From positions 4,232,001 through 4,296,000 of the forward strand of contig NZ_CP150203.1 in assembly GCF_037969725.1 (NCBI RefSeq): a stretch of 64,000 bases of DNA, written 5' to 3'. The translations under genes and the position numbers were made by a program. Positions 27,300 through 36,259 of the stretch are shown piece after piece. The stretch comes from Paenibacillus sp. FSL W8-0426 (GTDB taxonomy: Bacteria > Bacillota > Bacilli > Paenibacillales > Paenibacillaceae). Within the stretch, counting starts at the first letter, position 1, and the number at the start of each line of letters is the position of its first letter. The notes below the pieces were generated by a model that saw only the letters and a list, made by a program, of their open reading frames with translations, was not told the origin of the DNA and did no database searches.

Positions 27300-27786
27300 G
27301 GTTACTTGGCACCATCCCTATTAGAATAACTATTGTAGTTATTATAAAGGAACGTATGGCAATTCCATAGCCAATTTAATACAGATGGATACCATAAATC
27401 GCTATTATTTCTTTTTTATACAAGGAACGTTTGTTCTTATTATAATGTAAATATAGCATTTTTGTAAAGGATAATATTGTTATTTAGAAAAGGATACATC
27501 ATGAGTTCTCAGAAACGATGTTCAATTGATCGCTGTCATGTTGCTGATTTGTCGAGGATTTCAGCCCACGTTCGTTCATAAGCTCATCCCGCTTCAATCT
27601 AAATCATCGTCATTACTTCACAAACATCATACATAATTGAAACTTTTTTTGAGTGAAGCCATTATAATTTCCATCACCGAAATGTAAATTTAAGTAATTA
27701 AACCCATGCTAGACACTGTCCATTTATTTGAAATCATACAATAATGAGATATAGCAAATACATATACTAGAAAAGAGGAGATTGAC
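27300..27786. other. AT-rich intergenic region, 487 bases
   Basis: This gap is clearly more AT-rich than its surroundings. It holds the agr-like promoter at its left end, a second TATAAT on the plus strand at about 27440, and a possible 26-codon frame at 27501-27581 (MSSQKRCSIDRCHV...) behind AAAGGA that I cannot confirm. The right end carries the GAGGAG site for the next gene. Nothing else was recognised. Confidence 0.6.
27325..27346 (-). promoter_or_regulatory. -10 hexamer and overlapping palindrome at the agr-like promoter
   Basis: On the minus strand TATAAT (27346 to 27341) overlaps an 8-bp-arm palindrome AATAACTA-CAA-TAGTTATT (27343 to 27325). The palindrome would cover the transcription start, a position suited to a repressor. 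No strong -35 hexamer at ideal spacing was found. Confidence 0.5.
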
Positions 27787-28500
27787 TTGAAGAACAACAC
27801 GTTCAAAGGAATTATAATAGGTGCTTCTGCAACCCTTCTACTAACCTCTGGGATTGCTTATGCAGCTGACTATCCTTTCAGTAAGAAACTGACTGCAGTG
27901 TACAACAACATTAAAGTAATTGTAGACGGCGTAGCAATAACACCAAAAGATGCAAACGGAAATACGATCGAGCCTTTCATTGTAGACGGTACTACATATC
28001 TGCCAATCCGCGGTATATCTTCAGCTCTAGGAAAAGATGTTAGTTGGGATCGGACGACTGCCACTGTCTCCATTGGAAAACAACAGGGAACTGGTAAAAT
28101 TGTTGGCTTGCACCAACTCACTCCTTGGGAAGGCAAGTTTGAATGGGATGATAAATTAACAGCCTTTGAAATTCTACAAGAAAAGATTCAACCATCGTTA
28201 AACTTACGTTCAAATGGGGATCAGGCAGTGTATTTATTAAAAGGAAAATATAAAACGATTTCAGGAAATTACGCAGTATCAGACAAACTGGAAGACGGTT
28301 ATCTTCGTTCAGTAGTAATCACTGTTGATGACCAAAAAATCTATGAATCCCCGACTCTTTCAAGAGGGATGGAACCGATAAATTTTAATGTTGATGTAGT
28401 AGGCGGGAATAAATTGACGATAGAGTTTAACACGCATGGAACGCCTTCTTCATCGGAGCCTTCCAAACTTTGGGATGTTAAACTCACCGAACTCAACTAA
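27787..28500 (+). CDS. Secreted protein with stalk (copper amine oxidase N-like) and NPCBM-like domains
   Basis: The 237-residue protein starts at a TTG behind GAGGAG. It has a signal peptide ending near AYAAD (about residue 28), then a Paenibacillus-type stalk domain (residues about 42-97: IKVIVDGVAI...DGTTYLPIRGISSALGKDVSWD), and then a beta-rich domain of about 130 residues resembling NPCBM carbohydrate-associated modules (DDKLTAFEIL...SVVITVDDQKIYES). It is probably secreted and surface-associated. It is transcribed away from the agr-like locus. Binding target unknown. Confidence 0.85.
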   Translation: MKNNTFKGIIIGASATLLLTSGIAYAADYPFSKKLTAVYNNIKVIVDGVAITPKDANGNTIEPFIVDGTTYLPIRGISSALGKDVSWDRTTATVSIGKQQGTGKIVGLHQLTPWEGKFEWDDKLTAFEILQEKIQPSLNLRSNGDQAVYLLKGKYKTISGNYAVSDKLEDGYLRSVVITVDDQKIYESPTLSRGMEPINFNVDVVGGNKLTIEFNTHGTPSSSEPSKLWDVKLTELN

Positions 28501-28533
28501 TATTTGTTCAATCACATCCAACGTTTTCATCAT

Positions 28534-28576
28534 TTCCCTCATAACAGCACATTAATGAAGGCACGCTATGAGGGAA
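28534..28576 (+). terminator. Hairpin after the stalk-domain gene
   Basis: TTCCCTCATA pairs with TATGAGGGAA across a 23-base loop. The following T-tract is weak (GTGTGTTTC), so this may be a weak terminator or an mRNA-end structure. Confidence 0.45.
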
Positions 28577-28720
28577 GTGTGTTTCTCCTAATATACTAGA
28601 GGCGCTTAACTTGAAGGGAGTTATTCCTGCAGGGGGCATTTTGGACAAAACGGCCCTTACGCGCAAAAAAGCCATTTAACGTGACGTTTTTTGTCTGCCG
28701 CTGTTTTTGGATACTCCCTA

Positions 28721-29608
28721 TTATTTCGGCTCGGTTTGCAGTTTGCGATAACAATGAATGACCCTGCGGTACATCGCTTTATCCTTTAATTGATTGAAAA
28801 TATAAGGGTCTGGCTTGATGTTCACCTCAATGATCCACGGCTTCATCATATGATCCAGGCCAAAATCCACGCCGATCTGCTTCAGATAAGGGTATTTTTT
28901 CTTCATATGGCGGGCGATTTGCAATCCGAGCTCATTCATATCCCGAACCACTTGTTCTCTACGTTTTGAGGAAGCATGCGATCCCAACAGCTGGTGAATG
29001 TCCATCGGTTTGCCGCCGCTGTGATAATTGGTCACGATTTTCGCGGGGTGGCCCAGCCGACCGATCACCCCGGTAGCTTCCCACTGTTTGTTCGGATTGA
29101 TCTGGACCATGACCCGGATATCAAAATGCCTGTTGTTGTGCTTGAGCAGGTGGATTCCTCTCTGAACCAGGTACTCCTTTTTCCCTACACGTCGATTCAG
29201 GCTGGCATGAAAGGAATCGAAGTCCTCGAATGTCCAACGCCGCTGCTCCCATTGATAGGCATAATGCCGCCGCCCCGCCACTTCCGCTTTGATTACGCCT
29301 TTCCCATGCGTACCGCGCTCGGGTTTGACATAAACCATGCCGTATTTGTGGATCATCGATTTCAGATTGGCCGCATTATATCTCTGCGTATCAGGAACGA
29401 ACGGCCTGATGTAATCGTTACTGAGAATCGCCTTCGTCTTTACCCATTTGCTGCTTAATGGCTGCGATTTACGGACTACCACCACGCTTCCTCTCCCCTC
29501 ATTCGATGAAAGACTTCCTGCCTCCTCATTAAGACCATGCATTATATGCATAAGGGAATCGGACACCCTACGCAAACGCCCCCGATTAACGAAAATGGAT
29601 GCGTTCAT
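28721..29608 (-). CDS. YheC/YheD-like ATP-grasp protein
   Basis: The 295-residue protein matches the YheC/YheD family of endospore coat-associated ATP-grasp proteins: YVKPERGTHGKGVIK (ATP-binding loop), YLVQRGI, FDIRVMVQ, a long nucleotide-binding middle, and GVDFGLD...WIIEVNIKPDP carrying the metal-binding acidic and Asn residues. B. subtilis members are about 360-450 residues, so this one is short at the N-terminus. It is divergent from the glycosyltransferase-like gene, with about 70 bases between the starts. It is presumably made during sporulation, but no sporulation promoter was confirmed. Confidence 0.88.
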   Translation of the reverse strand: MNASIFVNRGRLRRVSDSLMHIMHGLNEEAGSLSSNEGRGSVVVVRKSQPLSSKWVKTKAILSNDYIRPFVPDTQRYNAANLKSMIHKYGMVYVKPERGTHGKGVIKAEVAGRRHYAYQWEQRRWTFEDFDSFHASLNRRVGKKEYLVQRGIHLLKHNNRHFDIRVMVQINPNKQWEATGVIGRLGHPAKIVTNYHSGGKPMDIHQLLGSHASSKRREQVVRDMNELGLQIARHMKKKYPYLKQIGVDFGLDHMMKPWIIEVNIKPDPYIFNQLKDKAMYRRVIHCYRKLQTEPK

Positions 29609-29680
29609 GCGCCCTGACCATCTCCCTCATGCACACATACCATGAACAAAATGAAAACCAACGCGCAAGGAGCTGAAGAA

Positions 29681-30496
29681 ATGGCCGTTCAGGCTAAAGC
29701 GGAAGCCAACAACTCGACCCGAATCGACGTGCTGATCCCCGCGATCGATAAAGACTTGAATACCCTTCCCCATGTCATCGATAGCGTTCGACGCCATGTC
29801 CGGCATCCCATTGGTCGAATCTACATCGTATCTCCGGAGAGCAGCGGTATCCGAAAGCTCTGCTCCCGTAAAAACTGTACGTTCGTGAACGAACGAACCG
29901 TCCTCCCCTTCACCAAAGACGATATTCATTATCAATCGTACCGGTGGAACCGGTCGGGATGGTTGTACCAGCAACTTTTAAAAATGAACGGAGACCGCGT
30001 CGTCAAAGCGCAGCACTTCCTGGTCATCGATGCGGATACCGTCCTGATTCGCCCCCACTCGTTCATGACCGGTAACAAAACTGCATTTTATTGTCGCGAT
30101 TGGAGCCAACCCGAATATTTCAACACGTACCGCAAGCTGCTGCGCAGCAAAGCCCCTCGGCCCCGTTCATTCGTCACCCACTACATGCTGTTTGAAAAAA
30201 CGGAGCTCGCTTCATTAAAAAAGAAAATCGAAACGATCCACCGCTTGCCGTGGTATAAGGCAATCCTGTCCAGCATCAACAAGAAGAAGCAATTCGGCTT
30301 TTCCGAATATGAAACCTATGCCAACTATATGTACTCAAGTCATGCCGAGCGCATGATCCTGAGGAGCTCGAAGAACAAGAGCCTTTCGAAGGACGCCTCT
30401 TCTTTATCGAATCAGGAAATCCGCACATTATCACGCCGATACCGCTCATTGTCCTTTCACAAACGGAAAATCTACAGCAAAGCTCCAAGAGCTTAA
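29681..30496 (+). CDS. DUF6492-like putative glycosyltransferase
   Basis: About 271 residues from the ATG at 29681, which has AAGGAG eight bases upstream; the ATG at 29642 lacks a ribosome site. Features consistent with a GT-A-type fold are RIDVLIPAIDKDL near the N-terminus, the central FLVIDADTVLIRP with a DxD motif, and a later GFSEYETYANYM acidic block. This resembles DUF6492 proteins, which are related to glycosyltransferases. The C-terminus is Lys-, Arg- and Ser-rich. It is divergent from the YheC/D-like gene, so a spore-coat or envelope polysaccharide role is possible but inferred. Confidence 0.75.
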   Translation: MAVQAKAEANNSTRIDVLIPAIDKDLNTLPHVIDSVRRHVRHPIGRIYIVSPESSGIRKLCSRKNCTFVNERTVLPFTKDDIHYQSYRWNRSGWLYQQLLKMNGDRVVKAQHFLVIDADTVLIRPHSFMTGNKTAFYCRDWSQPEYFNTYRKLLRSKAPRPRSFVTHYMLFEKTELASLKKKIETIHRLPWYKAILSSINKKKQFGFSEYETYANYMYSSHAERMILRSSKNKSLSKDASSLSNQEIRTLSRRYRSLSFHKRKIYSKAPRA

Positions 30497-30626
30497 GGAG
30501 GGCCTCGTGGAAAGAGCGCAAACGATTCCATTCCCCGATGATCCGAAATTCAGGCGGATGCCTAAAGGCTTGTTGGCCTATGGTTAACCGAAGGTCCGTC
30601 AGTTAACTGATCGGACTCCCGCAAAC

Positions 30627-30660
30627 GAAAAAAAATCGGGCCCATTTATGGCCCGATCCT
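30627..30660 (-). terminator. Terminator of the GH53 gene
   Basis: On the minus strand ATCGGGCC-N7-GGCCCGAT is followed by a run of eight T. A strong intrinsic terminator 18 bases after the stop. Confidence 0.9.
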
Positions 30661-30674
30661 TTTGACGTTCCAAC

Positions 30675-33600
30675 TTAGTATAACTGCCGCAGCATACGTG
30701 CAGCAACGACGGCACCCTGCGCCCGGCTGGTCGTCCCTTGCGGCTCGAACCTGCCATCTGCCATGCCTTGGAGCAGCCCCAGATCCTGCATGGCCGCGAC
30801 CGCCTGTTTCGCATACGCGGAAATGCTTTCGTCATCGCTGAATCGGGAAGTCGCCGCTGCTGAAGCATTCGCTGCCTCGCCACCGTGCATAGCTTGCAGC
30901 GCCCGCTGCAGCATGACGGCCATCTGCTCTCTCGTCACCGGCTCATTCGCTCCGAACGTGCCGTCTGCTTTGCCGGTCACGATGCCCATCTGCATCCCCC
31001 GACGCACCGCCTCGGCATACCACGCATCTTCGTTCACGTCCGCCGGAAGCAAAATGCTCTCCTTTTCGTGATTCATGTCGGCCAACGCGCCCGTAAGCAG
31101 CTGCAGGAATTGAGCCCGGGTCAGCGCTTCTTGCGGTTTGAAGCTGTCCCCGGTCATCCCCGACACGACGCCTTTGCCGTACAGTTCACCCACTTCGTTC
31201 AAAGCCCACGCATGCTGCTGGATGTCATTGAACGGCACCGCAATTTCGGTCAGCACAAATGTGCCTTGCTCATTCGGTTTGAACGCAAACCGCTTGCCTG
31301 CTGCGTCATAATGACTGAACAGAATCGGCTTCAGCTTCCCGTTATCCCGAAGCGTCTGCATAATCAGAACCCGATGATCCGCGCTTGGCCCGGATAGCTC
31401 CTCCAACAGCACTTCAATGCCACGGTTCGTCCATGCTACGGGCTCTCCATTGACCGACAACCGGAGCTGTACGATCTCTCTCCCGCTTTTCATGGCCGCT
31501 TGTTGTTCGTCGGTTGCATCCGACGGCATTCCCCCTACTCGAATCTCCAGGGCTCCGGAAACGTTGCCCTTCAGCGACTCAAGATCTTCGAGATATACGC
31601 GTACACGCGTCTGTTTGAACGATAGCTCCAACACCTGCAGCGATTCGGATCGTACCCATCCGGCGAATTGTCCGGCATCCAGCTTGAAGGTGACCGCTTC
31701 CGCGGAATCCGGCACATCGGCAATCAACGTCAATGATTTTTGCCCGCTGCCTAACGCCTTCACTTGCTGCGCCACCTGTCCCGGCGTCGGTTGAACCACA
31801 TACTCTACGCCTTGGGTCAACGTGCCTTGAATCGTCATCGAAGAACCCCTCGGATCGTTCCCTGTCTCTGCAATGTTCGGTATCGTACCTTCATGGGCTG
31901 CATCGCCATGATTTCCGCTGCCGGATGTGCCCGGCTGGGAGGGCTGGGTTGTTCCTCCTGTGCCTGTGCCTGTTCCCGGGTCCGTGGTCTGCGGCTGCTT
32001 CACCAGTCCGTTGATCGCTCGCGACAATGCATCGTTGGCGGCGGCAAGCTCCGCCGAAGACGTCTCTTCATCTGCCAGCAGCGTATGTGCCAAATCCAAT
32101 GCCTGGGTCAGGCCGCTCCAGCTCTCTCGCGTATAATCGCTCTGACGCAACGACTTCACCGCATCCACGGTGGAAGCAAGCGCGGAAGAATCTGCCGGGA
32201 ACACGCCATACGCTTCAAAATCCAGGAATCCGACCCAGGTCGAACCTGCAGTGACCGTAACCCGGATATAACGGCCTTTCGTACCTTCCGGCAAAACATG
32301 CCTCGGGCTCGTCGACACCACGACGTCGCTCGTCGTATCGATCACCGTCGTGAAATGTTCGTTGTCATCCGACACGTCGATGCGGTATTTGATGCCGCCG
32401 CTCCACATCGACATTTCGATTTTGCGCAGCACGGCCGTTTGCCCCAGATCGACTTGCCACCAGCTGCCGACGCTCTGATCCGTTCCCCAGGACGTGTTCG
32501 GATTGCCGTCGATCGCGCCACCCGGCGAATTTGCCTGCCCGCCGCCCGTACCTGCACTGCTGGATGCTTCAGCCGTCTTGCCTGTCGTCAGCGCTTCCAG
32601 CGAAATCAGCCCTTCGGCTGCCCGCTCCAAATCAGCCAGCGACTGGCTCACCTCCGCTTGGATCGCATCCGCCTTGTCACGAACGGCGATGGCAGCCTGC
32701 AGCGCTGTTCTGAGCGCATGCCAACTTCGCTTCGTGTAGGAGGATTCCGCAAGCTGCTGCACTTCCCCGATTCGGATGGTCAGAGCCGTTTTGTCCACAT
32801 CGGATAATCCCTGGATGGCCTTATCCAGCTTCTCTGCCGCCGCATTGACCTCGGTCTGCGTGGAACGCGGATCTGCCCATACACGTTCAGCCTGCTCCAG
32901 CGCCTTTGCCAATACCGCCCACGTCGCAGCAGACCAGTCTGCCTCCTTATACGTGCGAGCCTCCTCGATCTTCGCCTGAAGTGCGGTAAGATCGGCCGGA
33001 ATGACTTCCATGTGCAGCATGACCTCTTCCAAAGCCTGTGCTGCAGCATCGGACGCCGCTTGGGTCAGCCCCGTATTCGCATAGGCTTGTTCGTAGACTT
33101 GGCGCGCCTGCTCGATCGCGGGTGCAAGCGTCTTCCAGCTCTCCGCCTCAAAATCGCTCTCCACCAGCGCTTCGGCACGCGAGATCGCTGCCCACAGCCG
33201 CTGCCGGTTGGCAGGCTCGATGGCTATGCCGCGTTTATACACATCCAGCGAATCCAGCGCGCGCCCTTCGTAGGAGTAACCCCCATTGCCCGGATATTCG
33301 TCGTAATCGAACATGGCCTGGTTCTCCCACGCATCTCCTTCCGAAGCGATCCAGCCTACGTCCGCCGCGATCCAGGCCGGCTCCCAATAGAAAAATCCTG
33401 CGCCTTTGTTTCCCGGAACTTTGGCGATCATGTCCATGATACCGGCGATGACATCATATTGACCCTGTACCGTGGCGGGAAATGTCGCTCCGCCTACATG
33501 CAGCGATTCCGGCGTGCCGATAATGTTGCCATGGGCATCCCCATTTTTGAACGAAAACGGATAGGACGTCTCCGCGATGATGACATCTTTTCCGTATTTC

Positions 33601-35048
33601 TCGGCGATAAGGTTCATCGTTGCCTGCACGTCGGCAAACGTGCCGTGCCAGAACGGATAATAGGATAATCCGACGGTGTCGTAATCCACGTTGCCCTTCT
33701 CTAGTTCGCCAAAATACCAATCGAACATTTCCGACTTTCCGCCCTCGGCCAGATGGATCATGATCCGCACCTGGTCGCCGCCTTCCACGTCGCGCACGCC
33801 TGCAATGCCGCTGTTCAGCAAAGCCGCGTTTTCATCAAAATTCACATTGCTGTTCAGACCGTTTAATACGCCGCTGTTGATCTCGTTACCGATCTGAACC
33901 ATGTCCGGCATTGCACCAGCCGCTTTAAGCTCGCTTACCACTTTCTGCGTGTATTCCCGAACCGCTGACTTCAATTCCTCGAAGGACAGGTTCTCCCATG
34001 CTTTGGGGCGAATTTGCTGGCCAGGGTGAGCCCACTCATCCGAGTAGTGGAAATCGACCAACAGCTTCATGCCTTTGGCCTTCACCCGTGAAGCCATCCG
34101 AATGACATCTTGCTTGTCGTTGTAGCCATTCGACTTCTGCGGATCATTCCATAAACGAAGGCGAACATAGTTCACCCCCCGATCCTTCAAAATATCGAGC
34201 AAATCCCGCTTCGTACCGTCACTGTCGACATATGTACCGCCATTGTCTTCAATCGCCGTAAGCGTGGAAATGTCCACCCCGCGCGCATAATCGTCGCGAT
34301 ATTGCTGCACCGTGACCGTGGCGGAAGGCTGCACGGAGGCGCCGTACACCGTCCCCGTTACGGTAAAGCTGCCTGCTGCATCGTACTGCCCCGGATCGAT
34401 CGCAGCCCAGTCGACGGGCACGGCCGCTCGTCTGCCATTGGAATAATGGGCATTTACCTCTTTCGGCAGCTCAGGGGTTACCCTTCTCAGCGTCGACACG
34501 CTAACCGAATCATAAGAAGTAATGTCCGCAGGCTCCGTGCCTTCTTCCTGTCCCCAGATTTGAAGCTCGGAGATGGCAGCCCAAGCACCGGTTTCTTTGT
34601 AAAATGGCATACTGACTTTCACGTATCTTGCGCCCGATGCCTGAAACTCCAGACTGGCCGTGCTCTCTGCATGATCATTATCCGTACGGTCCACTTGTTT
34701 CGTCCACGTTTCCCCATCCACGGATGTCTCGACGGCATACCGAACGACCACATCCGAATCCTTCCAGGTCACCTCGGCGCCGGACAATGCATACGCTTCT
34801 TGCAGATCAACCATGACCCATTGCGGACTGTCCGCCGACGTTGCCGCCTTGGCCATCCAATGTGTATCCGGACTCCCGTCTACCAAATGCTCCTTCTTGC
34901 TGCCGTACTCCTGGTATTCCGAGCTTACCGATACCGGTTTGTTCAGGGCAACATTTACGTTTGCCGCAGCAGCGGGCCGCGCCGTCCATCCCCAATCACA
35001 GATGATCAGCAGCAAGGCCAGACAGCCGCATATGTACTTTTTGTTCAC
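30675..35048 (-). CDS. SLH-anchored arabinogalactan endo-beta-1,4-galactanase (GH53)
   Basis: This 1457-residue extracellular enzyme should cleave beta-1,4-galactan of plant pectin. It starts at GTG behind GGGGGAG with a signal peptide ending near AAAAN. Order: F5/8C carbohydrate-binding module (about 30-165); Big4-like Ig domain (about 180-250); GH53 catalytic barrel (about 255-600) with acid/base Glu in MVQIGNEINSG and nucleophile Glu in IIAETSYP; helical FIVAR-like repeats (about 615-830); a second F5/8C module (about 835-960); one more FIVAR-like segment; a Thr-, Gly- and Pro-rich linker; an unassigned domain; and three SLH domains. GH53 enzymes are often smaller, so cell-surface anchoring and multiple binding modules are distinctive. 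A cre site lies upstream. Confidence 0.95.
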   Translation of the reverse strand: MNKKYICGCLALLLIICDWGWTARPAAAANVNVALNKPVSVSSEYQEYGSKKEHLVDGSPDTHWMAKAATSADSPQWVMVDLQEAYALSGAEVTWKDSDVVVRYAVETSVDGETWTKQVDRTDNDHAESTASLEFQASGARYVKVSMPFYKETGAWAAISELQIWGQEEGTEPADITSYDSVSVSTLRRVTPELPKEVNAHYSNGRRAAVPVDWAAIDPGQYDAAGSFTVTGTVYGASVQPSATVTVQQYRDDYARGVDISTLTAIEDNGGTYVDSDGTKRDLLDILKDRGVNYVRLRLWNDPQKSNGYNDKQDVIRMASRVKAKGMKLLVDFHYSDEWAHPGQQIRPKAWENLSFEELKSAVREYTQKVVSELKAAGAMPDMVQIGNEINSGVLNGLNSNVNFDENAALLNSGIAGVRDVEGGDQVRIMIHLAEGGKSEMFDWYFGELEKGNVDYDTVGLSYYPFWHGTFADVQATMNLIAEKYGKDVIIAETSYPFSFKNGDAHGNIIGTPESLHVGGATFPATVQGQYDVIAGIMDMIAKVPGNKGAGFFYWEPAWIAADVGWIASEGDAWENQAMFDYDEYPGNGGYSYEGRALDSLDVYKRGIAIEPANRQRLWAAISRAEALVESDFEAESWKTLAPAIEQARQVYEQAYANTGLTQAASDAAAQALEEVMLHMEVIPADLTALQAKIEEARTYKEADWSAATWAVLAKALEQAERVWADPRSTQTEVNAAAEKLDKAIQGLSDVDKTALTIRIGEVQQLAESSYTKRSWHALRTALQAAIAVRDKADAIQAEVSQSLADLERAAEGLISLEALTTGKTAEASSSAGTGGGQANSPGGAIDGNPNTSWGTDQSVGSWWQVDLGQTAVLRKIEMSMWSGGIKYRIDVSDDNEHFTTVIDTTSDVVVSTSPRHVLPEGTKGRYIRVTVTAGSTWVGFLDFEAYGVFPADSSALASTVDAVKSLRQSDYTRESWSGLTQALDLAHTLLADEETSSAELAAANDALSRAINGLVKQPQTTDPGTGTGTGGTTQPSQPGTSGSGNHGDAAHEGTIPNIAETGNDPRGSSMTIQGTLTQGVEYVVQPTPGQVAQQVKALGSGQKSLTLIADVPDSAEAVTFKLDAGQFAGWVRSESLQVLELSFKQTRVRVYLEDLESLKGNVSGALEIRVGGMPSDATDEQQAAMKSGREIVQLRLSVNGEPVAWTNRGIEVLLEELSGPSADHRVLIMQTLRDNGKLKPILFSHYDAAGKRFAFKPNEQGTFVLTEIAVPFNDIQQHAWALNEVGELYGKGVVSGMTGDSFKPQEALTRAQFLQLLTGALADMNHEKESILLPADVNEDAWYAEAVRRGMQMGIVTGKADGTFGANEPVTREQMAVMLQRALQAMHGGEAANASAAATSRFSDDESISAYAKQAVAAMQDLGLLQGMADGRFEPQGTTSRAQGAVVAARMLRQLY

Positions 35049-35117
35049 TTTCCGATCTCCCCCTCATGCATTGGCATGCCTTGATTTGTACAAGTGATGC
35101 ACTAAATCACCTCTAAT

Positions 35118-35131
35118 TGTAAGCGCTTCTA
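35118..35131 (-). promoter_or_regulatory. cre site for CcpA upstream of the galactanase
   Basis: TGTAAGCGCTTCTA fits the cre consensus TGWAANCGNTNWCA except at the penultimate base and has a perfect AAGCGCTT centre. At about 70 bases from the GTG start it suggests carbon catabolite repression of galactan use. Confidence 0.7.
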
Positions 35132-35216
35132 TTTGGAGAGGAACACGGCATTTTGCAAAGGAAACAGCAGTTATTGCAACAAAATGCGCCTATCCTTCAC
35201 GCGCACGGCCCAATGC

Positions 35217-35262
35217 AAAAAGCCTGTCCCCCTGCCAGATGCCGGCCGGAAACAGGCTTATT
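35217..35262 (-). terminator. Terminator of the YceI-like gene
   Basis: On the minus strand AAGCCTGT and ACAGGCTT close a GC-rich loop containing an inner GGCCGGC palindrome, followed by TTTTTGC. Confidence 0.85.
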
Positions 35263-35330
35263 CTACTTGAGAGCTGGATATGGGATCGAAGCGGCTGCTG
35301 CATCAGATAATAGAGTGTTTCTTCGGCCGA

Positions 35331-36047
35331 TCATTTGTCCAGTTTCAATTCCAATTGAACTTGAATGTCGTTTTCGGTGGACAGTACAACCGAGTGTGGG
35401 TTCGTCATGCCAAAGTCTTCGAATGTCACGACCGTGGTTGCGGACAACAGCAATTGGTTGTTTTCTTGCGCCGCTTTGACATCAAACGTGACTTCTTTCT
35501 CAATGCCTCTAACCGTTAACGTGCCGTTCATTTTGAAGTCGACCGTTTGGCCTGCCGGCCATTCTGCCGGAACGCCTTCAAACGATGTTGCTGTAAACGT
35601 CGCCTGCGGATTCGTTGCGATGTCGAAGAAATCGGCCTGTTTCACGTGCTCGTCGCGCTGAGCGTTGCCGGAATCCAGGCCATCCAGTTCGATCTGTCCG
35701 CTGGCGGACATCTGGGATGGATCGTCCACATTCACTGTCCAGGAGCCGCTAACCTGCTCGTCCACGAAGTTGACGGTTTCGCGCGATGTCGTTACGGAGA
35801 AATACACTTTCGAACCTTCGGCAATGTTCCAATCGCCATTCAGCTGCTCCGCTCCCGCAGCTTCGCCCGTTGTGGAGCTCGTCTCTCCGCCATCGCTCAC
35901 CGCGGAACCCGAAGTGCTGGCTGGCAGTACCTGCTCAATCTCGACGTTGTTGCCCAAATAGCTGTTCGCGAAATAATAACCCCCACCACCAAGCACCGCT
36001 ATCGCGGCTACGCCGGAAATCACCCAAGTCTTCGTCTTTTTATTCAT
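35331..36047 (-). CDS. Membrane-anchored YceI-family protein
   Basis: About 238 residues from the ATG at 36047 behind GGAGGAG. An N-terminal helix (WVISGVAAIAVLGGGGYYF) anchors it, then a Ser-, Thr- and Gly-rich spacer, then a YceI lipocalin-like barrel (about 75-238: WNIAEGSKVYFSV, VSGSWTVNVDDPSQMSASGQ, FFDIATNPQATF, GTLTVRGIEKEVTFDV). YceI proteins bind isoprenoid-like lipids. It is divergent from the two-component system at 36260-38394, which may regulate it. Confidence 0.92.
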   Translation of the reverse strand: MNKKTKTWVISGVAAIAVLGGGGYYFANSYLGNNVEIEQVLPASTSGSAVSDGGETSSTTGEAAGAEQLNGDWNIAEGSKVYFSVTTSRETVNFVDEQVSGSWTVNVDDPSQMSASGQIELDGLDSGNAQRDEHVKQADFFDIATNPQATFTATSFEGVPAEWPAGQTVDFKMNGTLTVRGIEKEVTFDVKAAQENNQLLLSATTVVTFEDFGMTNPHSVVLSTENDIQVQLELKLDK

Positions 36048-36075
36048 CTCTATTCTCCTCCAATGATTGGTTATT

Positions 36076-36205
36076 TGTTTGTTCGTTGGAAGTATCTTAT
36101 CAACCGAATGTGTCAAGATGACGTCAAAACGAAAACCAAGGGAAATTTTCCTTCAATTTTCTGAAAAAAGGGGCCTTGGCTTTGAGAAATGTGATCATGT
36201 ACAAT
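36076..36205 (+). promoter_or_regulatory. Promoter of the two-component operon
   Basis: The supported promoter is at 36176-36205: TTGGCT (-35), 18-bp spacer, TACAAT (-10). A minus-strand TTGACA near 36115 may belong to the divergent YceI gene, but no good -10 follows it. Confidence 0.55.
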
Positions 36206-36259
36206 CAGTTCAGGCCGTGTGCCGATAATAATCGAAGGCAATGGAAAGGAGAAGCCGCT

